From: JACQFZ01 sp036396275
GTDB taxonomy: Bacteria > Pseudomonadota > Gammaproteobacteria > Acidiferrobacterales > Sulfurifustaceae
Direction of reading: 5' to 3'
NCBI GenBank assembly: GCA_036396275.1
Contig: DASWLD010000026.1
Span: 1-18,038 of the forward strand
Length of the DNA stretch: 18,038 nucleotides
Part shown: positions 1 to 6,863 of the stretch, piece by piece
Position numbering within the stretch: the stretch's first letter is position 1
Layout of the letters: each line of letters begins with the position of its first letter
Made by a program: the position numbers and the translations under genes
The notes under the pieces: model-generated
Told to the model about the DNA's origin: nothing
The model's database searches: none
The model's input: the letters and a program-made list of their open reading frames with translations, nothing else

Positions 1-12
1 GAGATCGCCACG

Positions 13-933
13 ATGGCTGACTTTACCAGCAGCTTTTGGAATTGGTTTATCGCGGTTCCGACCGTGATCGGGATCCTCGTCCTCTTCTGGCTGAACCGAA
101 AGATGACGACACCGCGGCGTGGCCGCCAGGAAACCACCAAGACGACGGGTCATGTCTGGGATGAAGATCTTCGCGAACTGAACAATCCGCTCCCACGCTG
201 GTGGTTGAACATGTTCTACATCACGCTGGTTTTCGGGCTGGTGTATCTCGTGCTCTATCCCGGGCTTGGCACGTTCGCCGGCATGTTGCGCTGGTCGCAG
301 CAGGATCAATACGAACGCGAACTCGCCGCAGCCAACCAGCGCTACGGCGAGCTGTACGAGAAGTATCTGCGCGAGCAGTTGACCGTGCTTGCGGCGAATC
401 CCGACGCGGTGAAAACCGGTGAGCGCTTGTTCGTGAACTATTGCGCCAGCTGTCACGGTTCGGACGCGCGCGGCGCGCCGGGTTACCCGAACCTGCGCGA
501 CGGCGATTGGCTGTGGGGCGGCGATCCGCAGGCGATCGAGTTCACGATTCTCAACGGTCGCCAGGCGGCGATGCCGGCGTGGGGGCAGGTGTTGGGTCAA
601 GACGGCGTTGCGAACGTGGCCGAGTACGTTCTGTCGTTATCCGGCAAGCGCACGGTAAATGAGAGCGCGGTTGCCGAGGGCAAGGCCAAATTTCAGCAGC
701 TGTGCGTCGCTTGTCACGGACCCGAGGGCAAAGGCAACTCGGCGCTCGGCGCGCCGAATTTGACCGACGACGTGTGGCTTTACGGCGGCTCCCAGCGCGT
801 GGTGATGGAAACGATCGAACGCGGACGCAGCGGACGCATGCCGGCGCACGAAGATTTCCTCGGCGAGGCCAAAGTGCATTTGCTTGCGGCCTACGTTTAC
901 AGCTTGTCGCATGGGAAGACCGTTGAAAAGTGA
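13..933 (+). CDS. ccoP: cbb3-type cytochrome c oxidase, dihaem subunit III (CcoP/FixP)
   Basis: This is the membrane-anchored dihaem c-type subunit that passes electrons from soluble cytochrome c or the bc1 complex to CcoO/CcoN of the cbb3 oxidase. The 306-residue protein has two hydrophobic segments, about residues 10-27 and 66-85, typical of long-form CcoP with its FixP N-terminal domain. Two periplasmic cytochrome c domains follow, with haem-binding CxxCH at 144-148 (CASCH) and 231-235 (CVACH). Probable axial methionines are Met187 (AAMPAW) and Met276 (GRMPAHE). The length fits the family. The start lies only 12 bases inside the window, so ccoN, ccoO and ccoQ would lie upstream and cannot be seen. 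ccoG follows on the same strand after 98 bases. The identification is secure; only the exact start is limited by the window edge. Confidence 0.95.
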   Translation: MADFTSSFWNWFIAVPTVIGILVLFWLNRKMTTPRRGRQETTKTTGHVWDEDLRELNNPLPRWWLNMFYITLVFGLVYLVLYPGLGTFAGMLRWSQQDQYERELAAANQRYGELYEKYLREQLTVLAANPDAVKTGERLFVNYCASCHGSDARGAPGYPNLRDGDWLWGGDPQAIEFTILNGRQAAMPAWGQVLGQDGVANVAEYVLSLSGKRTVNESAVAEGKAKFQQLCVACHGPEGKGNSALGAPNLTDDVWLYGGSQRVVMETIERGRSGRMPAHEDFLGEAKVHLLAAYVYSLSHGKTVEK

Positions 934-936
934 ACA

Positions 937-1027
937 CGTGAGAGCGGGAGATCGGGAAAGCGTGAGATCGAACACGCTTTTTTCATCTCACGCCCTCACG
1001 ATCTAACGACTTCCCGTCTCTACGCTT
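937..1027. repeat. Degenerate CGTGAGA-type inverted repeat in the ccoP-ccoG gap
   Basis: The gap holds two direct copies of CGTGAGA (937-943 and 961-967). It also holds reverse-complement copies: TCTCACG at 986-992 and the one-mismatch CCTCACG at 994-1000. In addition AGATCG at 949-954 can pair with CGATCT at 999-1004. The whole gap is therefore a loose, imperfect inverted repeat. It could be a decayed member of an intergenic repeat family or a structured leader for ccoG. No second copy was noticed elsewhere in the window. Confidence 0.55.
957..983 (+). terminator. Intrinsic terminator-like hairpin between ccoP and ccoG
   Basis: AAAGCGTG (957-964) pairs perfectly with CACGCTTT (973-980) around an 8-base loop. 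A run of six T (978-983) forms the end of the stem and the tail. The stem has only four G-C pairs, so it would be a modest terminator. It could end transcription after ccoP or attenuate read-through into ccoG. An alternative stem, 961-968 with 985-992, uses the same bases and would disrupt it. Confidence 0.5.
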
Positions 1028-1031
1028 AAAG

Positions 1032-2456
1032 ATGTCCGCTAAATCGCAGCGCGTGATCCCCGTCGTCGCGGCCGGCGCGATCGAGCCGGAACTTTACGCG
1101 AAGCGCGAGCAAGTGTATCCCCGCGAAGTGCATGGCGTATTCGCGCGCTGGCGCCTACTCATGGTCGCGCTCACGCTCGGTATTTACTACGGGCTCCCCT
1201 GGATCAACTGGGGCGAGGGGCGGCAGGCGTTCCTCATCGATCTCCCGGGGCGCAAGTTCAATTTGTTCTTCTGGACATTCTGGCCGCAGGACCTGTTTTA
1301 TCTCACGGCGATCCTGATCATCTCGGCGTTGTCGCTGTTTCTCTTTACCGCCGTGGCCGGACGGTTGTGGTGCGGCTACACCTGCCCGCAGACGGTGTGG
1401 ACCGAAGTATTTTTGTGGATCGAGCGACGCATCGAAGGCGACCGACCGCGGCAAATTCGCCTGGCGGCGAGCCCGTGGAACGCGGAAAGGATTTTCAAGA
1501 AAGGCGCCAAACACTTCGTGTGGATGGCGTTCGCCGGTTGGACCGGTTTCACGTTCGTTGGGTACTTTACGCCGATACACGAACTGGCGGCCGCGGTTCC
1601 CACGGTCGCGGCTGGCCCGTGGGAAACGTTTTGGATCTTGTTTTACAGCCTCGCGACCTACGGCAACGCCGGTTTCCTGCGCGAGCAGGTGTGCATCTAC
1701 ATGTGCCCGTACGCGCGCTTTCAGAGCGTCATGTTCGATCGCGACACGCTCGTCATATCCTACGACGGCGCGCGCGGCGAGCCGCGCGCCGCGCGCCGAC
1801 GAACGGAAGACCCAAAAGCCAGGGGTCTCGGCGACTGCATCGATTGCACCTTGTGCGTGCAGGTGTGTCCGACCGGCATCGACATCCGCGACGGTTTGCA
1901 ATACCAATGCATCGCCTGCGGCGCGTGTATCGATGTGTGCGACACCGTGATGGAAAAAATGAATTACCCGAAGGGGCTGATCCGCTACACCACGCAGAAC
2001 GAGTTGGACGGCGCCAAGCCGCGGCGCATTGTTCGTCCGCGCGTGCTGGTCTATAGCGCCATTCTCGGCATGCTGACGGTGGCTTTGATCGTTGCCGTGC
2101 TCTTGCGCGTACCGCTCCAGTTGGACGTCATCCGCGATCGCAATTCGCTCTATCGTGAGACGCCGGAAGGTCTCATCGAGAACGTCTACACGCTCAAGAT
2201 TCTGAACATGGATGCGCGCGCCCACCGCTTTACGCTGCGTGCCGAGGGTATCGAGGATCTGAGGTTGGTGCGTGATGGCGCCAGCATCGCCGCCGGCGCG
2301 GGTGAGGTGATCGAAGTGCCGGTTCGGCTGCAGGCCGAAGAAGACGAGCTCGAACATCGCAGCAGCCGCGTGCAATTCATTTTGCAGTCGGAGGACGATT
2401 CGCGGCTGCGCGTACGCGAACAGGCGCGTTTCCTAGGACCGGAGCGGGAACGATGA
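1032..2456 (+). CDS. ccoG: Cytochrome c oxidase accessory protein CcoG (FixG/RdxA), membrane ferredoxin-like
   Basis: CcoG is an inner-membrane iron-sulfur protein needed for cbb3 oxidase assembly, and is thought to act in copper reduction or handling. The 474-residue protein has about five hydrophobic segments, near residues 41-58, 88-110, 163-180, 195-212 and 337-358. Cysteine pairs at 114/118 (CGYTCPQ) and 221/225 (CIYMCP) are the FixG membrane motifs. Two 4Fe-4S sets follow: Cys269, 272, 275, 279 and Cys293, 296, 299, 303. The part after about residue 365 is the immunoglobulin-like FixG C-terminal domain. There is no strong ribosome-binding site ahead of the ATG. Its last four bases overlap the ccoH start (ATGA), which indicates translational coupling. 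Confidence 0.95.
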   Translation: MSAKSQRVIPVVAAGAIEPELYAKREQVYPREVHGVFARWRLLMVALTLGIYYGLPWINWGEGRQAFLIDLPGRKFNLFFWTFWPQDLFYLTAILIISALSLFLFTAVAGRLWCGYTCPQTVWTEVFLWIERRIEGDRPRQIRLAASPWNAERIFKKGAKHFVWMAFAGWTGFTFVGYFTPIHELAAAVPTVAAGPWETFWILFYSLATYGNAGFLREQVCIYMCPYARFQSVMFDRDTLVISYDGARGEPRAARRRTEDPKARGLGDCIDCTLCVQVCPTGIDIRDGLQYQCIACGACIDVCDTVMEKMNYPKGLIRYTTQNELDGAKPRRIVRPRVLVYSAILGMLTVALIVAVLLRVPLQLDVIRDRNSLYRETPEGLIENVYTLKILNMDARAHRFTLRAEGIEDLRLVRDGASIAAGAGEVIEVPVRLQAEEDELEHRSSRVQFILQSEDDSRLRVREQARFLGPERER

Positions 2457-2968
2457 GCGCGCCGCGCGCATCGGTCCCCTGGCATCGCGTGCCGTTCGTT
2501 TGGCTGCTGATCGCGCTGCCGTTCGCGGCGGTGGCCGGCGGGTTCACGACCTTGTGGCTCGCGTTGCGCTCGGACGACGGCCTGGTGGTGGACGACTACT
2601 ACCGCCGCGGCGTCGAGATCAATCGCACGCTCGATCGCGACCGCGCCGCGGCGGCGCGAGGCATCATGGCGGAGATCCGAATCGACAACGAGGGGCGCGA
2701 AGCGCGCATTGCGCTGACGCTTGCGCCGGCAAAGCCCCCGGCGCGGCTGCAAGTGCAGCTACTGCACGCGACCCGCAAAGGCCACGACCGGCGGGTGACC
2801 GCCGCACCCGATACCGAGGGCGACTATCGCGTGCCGCTCGCCGGGCTCGTGCCGGGACACTATCACGTCGAACTCGCCTCCGGCGATTGGCGTTTGGTCG
2901 GATCGCTGCGAATCCCGGATGACGCGGAGCTGCGTCTTGTTCCGGTGGCGGGTCTTCCGGAGCGATAA
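2453..2968 (+). CDS. ccoH: FixH-family cbb3 oxidase assembly protein (CcoH)
   Basis: CcoH is a small bitopic membrane protein that associates with the cbb3 oxidase during assembly and stabilises it. The 171-residue protein has one strong N-terminal membrane segment (about 13-38). The family motif follows directly: an acidic stretch and DDYYRRGVEIN (47-57). The rest is a beta-rich periplasmic domain. The start is fixed by the ATGA overlap with ccoG. In many proteobacteria ccoI (copper P-type ATPase) and ccoS follow ccoH; here the next gene is a SafE-like membrane protein. The family call is confident; the protein outside the N-terminal third is poorly conserved in general. Confidence 0.88.
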   Translation: MSAPRASVPWHRVPFVWLLIALPFAAVAGGFTTLWLALRSDDGLVVDDYYRRGVEINRTLDRDRAAAARGIMAEIRIDNEGREARIALTLAPAKPPARLQVQLLHATRKGHDRRVTAAPDTEGDYRVPLAGLVPGHYHVELASGDWRLVGSLRIPDDAELRLVPVAGLPER

Positions 2969-2976
2969 TCACAGCA

Positions 2977-3006
2977 ACGTTGCGCCTGCATCGGCCGCAA
3001 CGGGAG
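2977..3006 (+). promoter_or_regulatory. Stem-loop abutting the ribosome-binding site of the SafE-like gene
   Basis: CGTTGCGCC (2978-2986) pairs with GGcCGCAACG (2993-3002), giving nine base pairs with one bulged C (2995) and a 6-base loop. The last stem base is the first G of the Shine-Dalgarno-like GGGAG (3002-3006), which lies seven bases before the GTG start at 3014. The left arm also contains the perfect palindrome GCAACGTTGC (2974-2983). There is no T-run, so this is not a typical terminator. It could influence translation or stability at the ccoH/SafE boundary. Confidence 0.45.
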
Positions 3007-3013
3007 TACCAGT

Positions 3014-3739
3014 GTGGCTCCAATCGAACTCGCATGGGTATCCGCATTTCTCGTCGGCTTCCTCGGCTCGACCCATTGCATCGGTATGTGCGGCGGCATC
3101 GTCGGCGCGCTGACGCTCGGGGCGAAGCGCGACCCCGTCGCCGGCGCGTGGTCGCAGCTGTCCTATCTGGTCGCTTATAACGTCGGCCGAATCGCCACTT
3201 ATGCCGCCATCGGCGCCGCTCTCGGATTCATCGGCGCTCAGGTCTTTCAGGCAACGCCATCGGCCGGGGCGCAGCTGATCGCGCGGTGGATATCGGGCGG
3301 TTTCATGGTGGCGCTGGGCTTGTATTTGAGCGGATGGTGGACGGGCATCGCCGCGCTTGAACGGCTTGGCGGGGGGATTTGGCGAAGGATCGAACCGTTC
3401 GGTCGGCGCCTGCTACCGGTGAATCACCCGGGGAAAGCGTTTCTGATCGGACTGATCTGGGGCTGGTTGCCCTGCGGGATGGTCTACGCGGCGGCGGCGT
3501 GGTCGCTGTCGGCCGGTAGCGGCGCGAACGGCGCGGTGCTGATGGCGGCGTTCGGACTCGGCACGATGCCGATGCTGTTCGTGCTCGGCGCAACCGCGCG
3601 CTGGCTCGGCGCCGCCGTGCGTCGCCCCGCCGTGCGTCGCACGGCGGGTGTTCTCGTTCTGCTGCTGGGCGCCTACACCCTGTGGGCCGCGGGCGCGCCG
3701 GTTGGACACTTGCACCACGCCGTGCCCGGCGGTGGATGA
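3014..3739 (+). CDS. Sulfite exporter TauE/SafE (DsbD-like, COG2836-type) membrane protein of the cco cluster
   Basis: This is a polytopic inner-membrane protein of the family commonly found with cbb3 maturation genes and presumed to act in metal or redox handling. Its substrate is not established. The 241 residues form about six hydrophobic segments. The family signature HCIGMCGG is at 21-28 (Cys22, Cys26), and a second conserved cysteine sits in GWLPCGMVYAA (Cys154). Symmetry between the halves resembles DsbD/CcdA-type transporters. The C-terminus carries GHLHHAV (231-237), a possible metal-binding tail. The GTG start is supported by GGGAG seven bases upstream and by the immediate family-like N-terminal helix. 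It lies 45 bases after ccoH on the same strand and was probably co-transcribed with it. Confidence 0.85.
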   Translation: MAPIELAWVSAFLVGFLGSTHCIGMCGGIVGALTLGAKRDPVAGAWSQLSYLVAYNVGRIATYAAIGAALGFIGAQVFQATPSAGAQLIARWISGGFMVALGLYLSGWWTGIAALERLGGGIWRRIEPFGRRLLPVNHPGKAFLIGLIWGWLPCGMVYAAAAWSLSAGSGANGAVLMAAFGLGTMPMLFVLGATARWLGAAVRRPAVRRTAGVLVLLLGAYTLWAAGAPVGHLHHAVPGGG

Positions 3740-3741
3740 TC

Positions 3742-3760
3742 GCGGCGGGAATCCCACCGC
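3742..3760. terminator. Hairpin between convergent genes (weak terminator candidate)
   Basis: GCGGCGG (3742-3748) pairs with CCACCGC (3754-3760) with one C-A mismatch around GAATC. It lies in the 43-base gap between the ends of the SafE-like gene and the convergent DUF4124 gene. There is no T-run on either side, so Rho-independent termination is doubtful. Confidence 0.25.
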
Positions 3761-3782
3761 ATCGCCGGCTCGACGAGCAACG

Positions 3783-4442
3783 CTAGCGCTTCGTGGACGT
3801 CTTCTCCGCGACGGCTTTTCCCCTCAACTCTCGAAAGCGCGCCACGTCTTTTTCCGCCTGCGCCTTGATCGCCGCTTGTTCTTGGCGGCGCTGCACAATC
3901 GCGGCTTCGTGTTTTGCGATCTGGGAACCGGTTTGTTCCAGGGCTTTCGTCGTGGGTTCGGACACGCCGCCCGCTTTCTTCTCGGCGTCGGCCTGTGCTT
4001 CGAGTCGCTTGAGCGTCGCGCGCAGGGGATTGAGCGTATCGTTGCTGGCTTTAATCGACGATTCCAGCTGCGCGACTTTGCGATCTCTTATGTAGGTGAT
4101 GTCGGCTTCGTGTGAGTAAGTCGTGCGCAAGATTTCATCGTGCTTGGCTCGTCCTTTCGCACGTTCCTCCTGGGCCTCGATCTCGGCCTTTTTCGATTCA
4201 CGTTCTTTCAGCTCGGCATCGGTCAGCGGTGCGTCGATGACCGCTTTCTTGATGCCCTGCTGGTTGATGACGGTCACTTTCGATTCGGCGCAAGCCGCGG
4301 CGGCGGAATCGCCGTAGTGCCAGCGACCGTCCGCATCCTTGCATTTCTTGATGGTCGCTTGCTTGGAGGCGGACAGCGCCGGCGGCGACGAGATAGCCAG
4401 GGTACAGACGGAGACGAGAATAACGAGGGTGGCTTTTTTCAT
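3783..4442 (-). CDS. Secreted DUF4124-domain protein with long coiled coil
   Basis: The function is unknown. From the chosen ATG the protein is 219 residues. A Lys-Lys signal peptide (about 1-25, ending ALSA) is followed by a DUF4124-like segment (about 29-55) with the pattern KKCKDADGRWHYGD. Two cysteines, Cys34 and Cys51, could form a disulfide. From about residue 75 to 210 the sequence is charged and rich in Glu, Lys, Ala and Gln, consistent with a coiled coil broken near 155-165 by Gly and Pro. An in-frame TTG at 4473-4475 would add 11 residues and has GGGAGG further upstream. The ATG at 4442 is preferred because it places the signal peptide at the N-terminus. The gene converges on the cco cluster and is divergent from the bactofilin gene. 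A periplasmic location is inferred. Confidence 0.7.
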   Translation of the reverse strand: MKKATLVILVSVCTLAISSPPALSASKQATIKKCKDADGRWHYGDSAAAACAESKVTVINQQGIKKAVIDAPLTDAELKERESKKAEIEAQEERAKGRAKHDEILRTTYSHEADITYIRDRKVAQLESSIKASNDTLNPLRATLKRLEAQADAEKKAGGVSEPTTKALEQTGSQIAKHEAAIVQRRQEQAAIKAQAEKDVARFRELRGKAVAEKTSTKR

Positions 4443-4657
4443 GAGGTCAAATCGTTTCGCGGAAGCTGTTTTCAAGATAGGTGCGGCCTCCCGGGACTGT
4501 CAAACCAAGCCCGACGGGTGAAGCAGCGGCCCGATGCTCGGCACCGGGAGCGGCAGGGGCGGCAATACGCACGCGCAACAGCAACTTAGGCGATTCTTAT
4601 CTTGCTCGCCGTCCGCTATTCGGCGTAATGTGCGCGCAAACGAAAAGATCGGCAAAG

Positions 4658-5062
4658 ATGAGATTCAACATCTTTCGACGCAAGAATCGGCGTGCTCTCG
4701 ATCGCACCGAGTTTCCGACGGTGATCGGTGAGTATATGACCTACCGCGGCGATCTGGCGGGGTCGGGCAACTACTTGGTGCACGGGCGGGTCGAGGGCCG
4801 ATGCGACATCGACGGACATCTGCTGCTGGGACCGACCGCATACTGGCTCGGAGACATCGTTGCGACGCGCGTTGTCGTCGCCGGGGAAGTGGTCGGCGAC
4901 GTCTATGCCGACGCCAAGCTCGAACTGCAGGCGAGCGCGCGCATACGCGGGAACATCACGAGCCCGGTGATTGCCATGGCCGAAGGGGCGCTCTACGACG
5001 GCGAAATTCGCATGCGCCCGCGGCCGCAGCTGGTGCGCTTCAACGAGAAACGTTCCGGATAA
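4658..5062 (+). CDS. Bactofilin (polymer-forming cytoskeletal protein)
   Basis: Bactofilins polymerise without nucleotide into filaments that scaffold cell-shape or wall enzymes at the inner membrane. The 134-residue product has a short basic N-terminal tail (about 1-20). It is followed by a right-handed beta-helix core with regularly spaced Gly and hydrophobic positions: TVIGEYMTYRGDLAGSGNY, VHGRVEGRCDIDGHLLLG, VVVAGEVVGDVYADAKLEL, and ARIRGNITSPVIAMAEGALYDGEI. An ATG at 4628 in the same frame would add ten residues; 4658 is chosen because the tail then resembles family members. Neither start has a strong Shine-Dalgarno. No M23 peptidase gene, a frequent partner, is adjacent. The gene ends convergent to pyrE. 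Confidence 0.85.
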   Translation: MRFNIFRRKNRRALDRTEFPTVIGEYMTYRGDLAGSGNYLVHGRVEGRCDIDGHLLLGPTAYWLGDIVATRVVVAGEVVGDVYADAKLELQASARIRGNITSPVIAMAEGALYDGEIRMRPRPQLVRFNEKRSG

Positions 5063-5107
5063 TCGTTAACGCGCATGGATCGCGCGCCGGATTCCTCGCC
5101 GCTCGAT

Positions 5108-5752
5108 TCAACTCACTCCATATTTTTTCCGGTAGTCCTCGACGGCGCGCAGGTGGCCCGCGAGTCCGCTCGACGCTCTCAGGTAGGCGAGCAGCGCATC
5201 GAGGTTCGCGATACTGACCACGCGCAGGCCGAACGCGCGCTCGACTTCCTGTACCGCGGACCGCTCGCCCTGACCGCGTTCTTGCCGGTCCAGCGCGATG
5301 GCGACACCCGCCGGTACGGCCGCGGTGCGGCTGATGATGTCAATGGATTCGCGCACCGACGTGCCGGCCGAGATGACGTCGTCGACGATCAATATTCGCC
5401 CGCGCAGCGGCGCACCGATCGTGGTGCCGCCCTCGCCATGGTCCTTCGCCTCCTTGCGGTTGAACGCGTAGGGAACGTCGCGCTGATGGATTTGCGCCAA
5501 GGCAATGGCGACCGCCGACGCCAGCGGAATGCCCTTGTAGGCCGGACCGAAAAGCATGTCGAATTCGATCTTGGAATCGACGATCGCCGCCGCGTAAAAA
5601 CGACCGAGGCGCGCCAGGCGCTCGCCGGTGTCGAACATGCCGCTGTTGAAAAAATACGGACTCACGCGCCCCGACTTGAGGGTGAATGTCCCGAAACGCA
5701 GCGCCTCGCAGGCCAGGGCGGTATCCAGGAAGTCGCGTTGGAAGGATTTCAC
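5108..5752 (-). CDS. pyrE: Orotate phosphoribosyltransferase
   Basis: PyrE converts orotate and PRPP to orotidine 5'-monophosphate in cytosolic pyrimidine synthesis. The 214-residue length matches the bacterial enzyme. Visible motifs are the orotate-binding TLKSGRVSPYFFNSG region (24-38) and the flexible catalytic loop RKEAKDHGEGG (99-109). The PRPP-binding signature ILIVDDVISAGTS (120-132) is intact. The start is GTG (5750-5752) with no clear Shine-Dalgarno; no better in-frame start was found. It is divergent from the exonuclease III-family gene with 81 bases between the starts, the same relationship as pyrE and crc in Pseudomonas. Confidence 0.96.
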   Translation of the reverse strand: MKSFQRDFLDTALACEALRFGTFTLKSGRVSPYFFNSGMFDTGERLARLGRFYAAAIVDSKIEFDMLFGPAYKGIPLASAVAIALAQIHQRDVPYAFNRKEAKDHGEGGTTIGAPLRGRILIVDDVISAGTSVRESIDIISRTAAVPAGVAIALDRQERGQGERSAVQEVERAFGLRVVSIANLDALLAYLRASSGLAGHLRAVEDYRKKYGVS

Positions 5753-5795
5753 GATTGCGCATTCTACCGGCCGGGACGGCGCGCGGAAACGACGA

Positions 5796-5804
5796 TGTTA
5801 TGAT
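5796..5804 (+). promoter_or_regulatory. Extended -10 promoter candidate for the exonuclease III-family gene
   Basis: TGtTATGAT matches an extended -10 element (TG, one base, then five of six to TATAAT). It lies 29 bases before the ATG at 5834, giving a short leader of roughly 22 bases. No convincing -35 box is present 17-18 bases upstream, as is usual for extended -10 promoters. This is a pattern match only. Confidence 0.45.
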
Positions 5805-5833
5805 GCGGCCCAAAATTCCAGCGGCGTTTGGAT

Positions 5834-6613
5834 ATGCGCGTCACCACACTGAATGTAAACGGCATCCGCTCGGCGACCGCGAAAGGCGTGTTCGATTGGC
5901 TCAAGCGGCAGAATGCGGACGTCATTTGTCTGCAGGAAGTGAAGGCGCACGAAAGCGATATTACGGACGCCATGCGTCCCAAGGGCTATCACGCGTATTT
6001 CAATTGCGCACAGAAGAAAGGCTACGCCGGTGTGGCGTTGTACACGCGTCGCGAACCCGACAAGGTTCATATCGGCTTCGGCTCGAAGGAGCACGACGAC
6101 GAGGGACGCTATCTGCAAGCGGATTTCGGAAAACTGAGCGTGGTGTCGCTCTACCAGCCCTCGGGTTCGGCCGGCCCGCATCGGCAGGAATCGAAGTATC
6201 GATTTTTGGACCACTTCTTTCCGGTATTGAAGCGACTGCGCCACGACGGACGCGAATACATTATTTGCGGCGACTGGAACATCGCTCACAAGGAGATCGA
6301 TCTAAAGAATTGGCGCTCGAATCAAAAAAATTCCGGCTTCCTTCCGCAAGAGCGTGCCTGGCTGACGAAAGTGTTCGACGAGCTCGGCTGGGTCGACGTG
6401 TTTCGCACGCTCAACCCGAAATCCGAGCAGTACACCTGGTGGTCGAATCGCGGCCAGGCGTGGGCGAAAAACGTCGGGTGGCGGATCGATTACGAGATCG
6501 CCACGCCGGGAATCGCGCATAAAGCGGTGAAAGAGAGAATTTACAAGGACAGACGCTTTTCCGACCACGCGCCGCTGACGATCGACTACGATTGGATTCT
6601 CGTTGGTTCTTGA
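5834..6613 (+). CDS. Exonuclease III-family AP endonuclease, Crc-position homologue
   Basis: The predicted role is a magnesium-dependent AP endonuclease/3'-5' exonuclease in base excision repair. The 259 residues span the whole EEP fold. Active-site positions of exonuclease III are present: Asn7 (LNVNG), Glu35 (CLQE), Tyr107 (SLYQPSG), Asp147 and Asn149 (CGDWN), Asp219 (WRIDY), and Asp244-His245 (FSDHAP). The product also shares Crc-like text, for example ADVICLQ, GRYLQADF, the FL.ERAWL segment and the DYDW C-terminus. It occupies the crc site beside pyrE. Pseudomonas Crc, as I recall it, has lost these catalytic residues, so this protein is better called an active exonuclease III (exoA/xthA type) than a translational repressor. 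ATG 5834 is chosen over the in-frame TTG at 5828 because the fold begins at once. Confidence 0.92.
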   Translation: MRVTTLNVNGIRSATAKGVFDWLKRQNADVICLQEVKAHESDITDAMRPKGYHAYFNCAQKKGYAGVALYTRREPDKVHIGFGSKEHDDEGRYLQADFGKLSVVSLYQPSGSAGPHRQESKYRFLDHFFPVLKRLRHDGREYIICGDWNIAHKEIDLKNWRSNQKNSGFLPQERAWLTKVFDELGWVDVFRTLNPKSEQYTWWSNRGQAWAKNVGWRIDYEIATPGIAHKAVKERIYKDRRFSDHAPLTIDYDWILVGS

Positions 6614-6644
6614 TTTCCCCTAGGTACCAGCATAACGTTGAACA

Positions 6645-6863
6645 ATGAACTACCGCGACATCATCACCATTGAACCCGGCAAGCGCGGGGGGAAGCCGTG
6701 CATACGCGGCATGCGCATCTCGGTCTACGACGTGCTCGGATGGCTTGCGTCGGGCATGAGCAGGGAAGATATCTTGCGCGACTTCCCGGAACTAACGCTC
6801 GATGACATTCAGGCTTGTCTGCAATTCGCCGCCGATCGGGAGCATCGGCTCAAGCAGGCTTGA
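6645..6863 (+). CDS. DUF433-domain antitoxin-like protein
   Basis: This small protein of 72 residues belongs to the DUF433 family, a helix-turn-helix-like domain often found as the antitoxin partner of a PIN-like DUF5615 protein. The motif GGKPCIRGMRISVYDVLGW (15-33) and the following ILRDFPELTLDDIQACLQFA (44-63) are characteristic. There is no good Shine-Dalgarno before the ATG. The stop codon overlaps the next gene's TTG start (TTGA), so translation is probably coupled. Antitoxin activity and autoregulation are inferred from the family pairing, not from sequence. Confidence 0.85.
   Translation: MNYRDIITIEPGKRGGKPCIRGMRISVYDVLGWLASGMSREDILRDFPELTLDDIQACLQFAADREHRLKQA

Noticed and set aside
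1155..2375. Long open frame on the minus strand opposite ccoG (406 codons).
   Set aside because: It is antisense to a secure gene, rich in Arg/His/Ala in the way of GC-rich shadow frames, and shows no recognisable domain.
4628..4657. An upstream ATG giving a longer bactofilin.
   Set aside because: It adds ten residues not typical of the family and has no better ribosome-binding site. It cannot be fully excluded.
5063..5107. GC-rich short inverted repeat between the bactofilin gene and pyrE as a bidirectional terminator.
   Set aside because: The stem is only about five pairs and no T-run follows on either strand.
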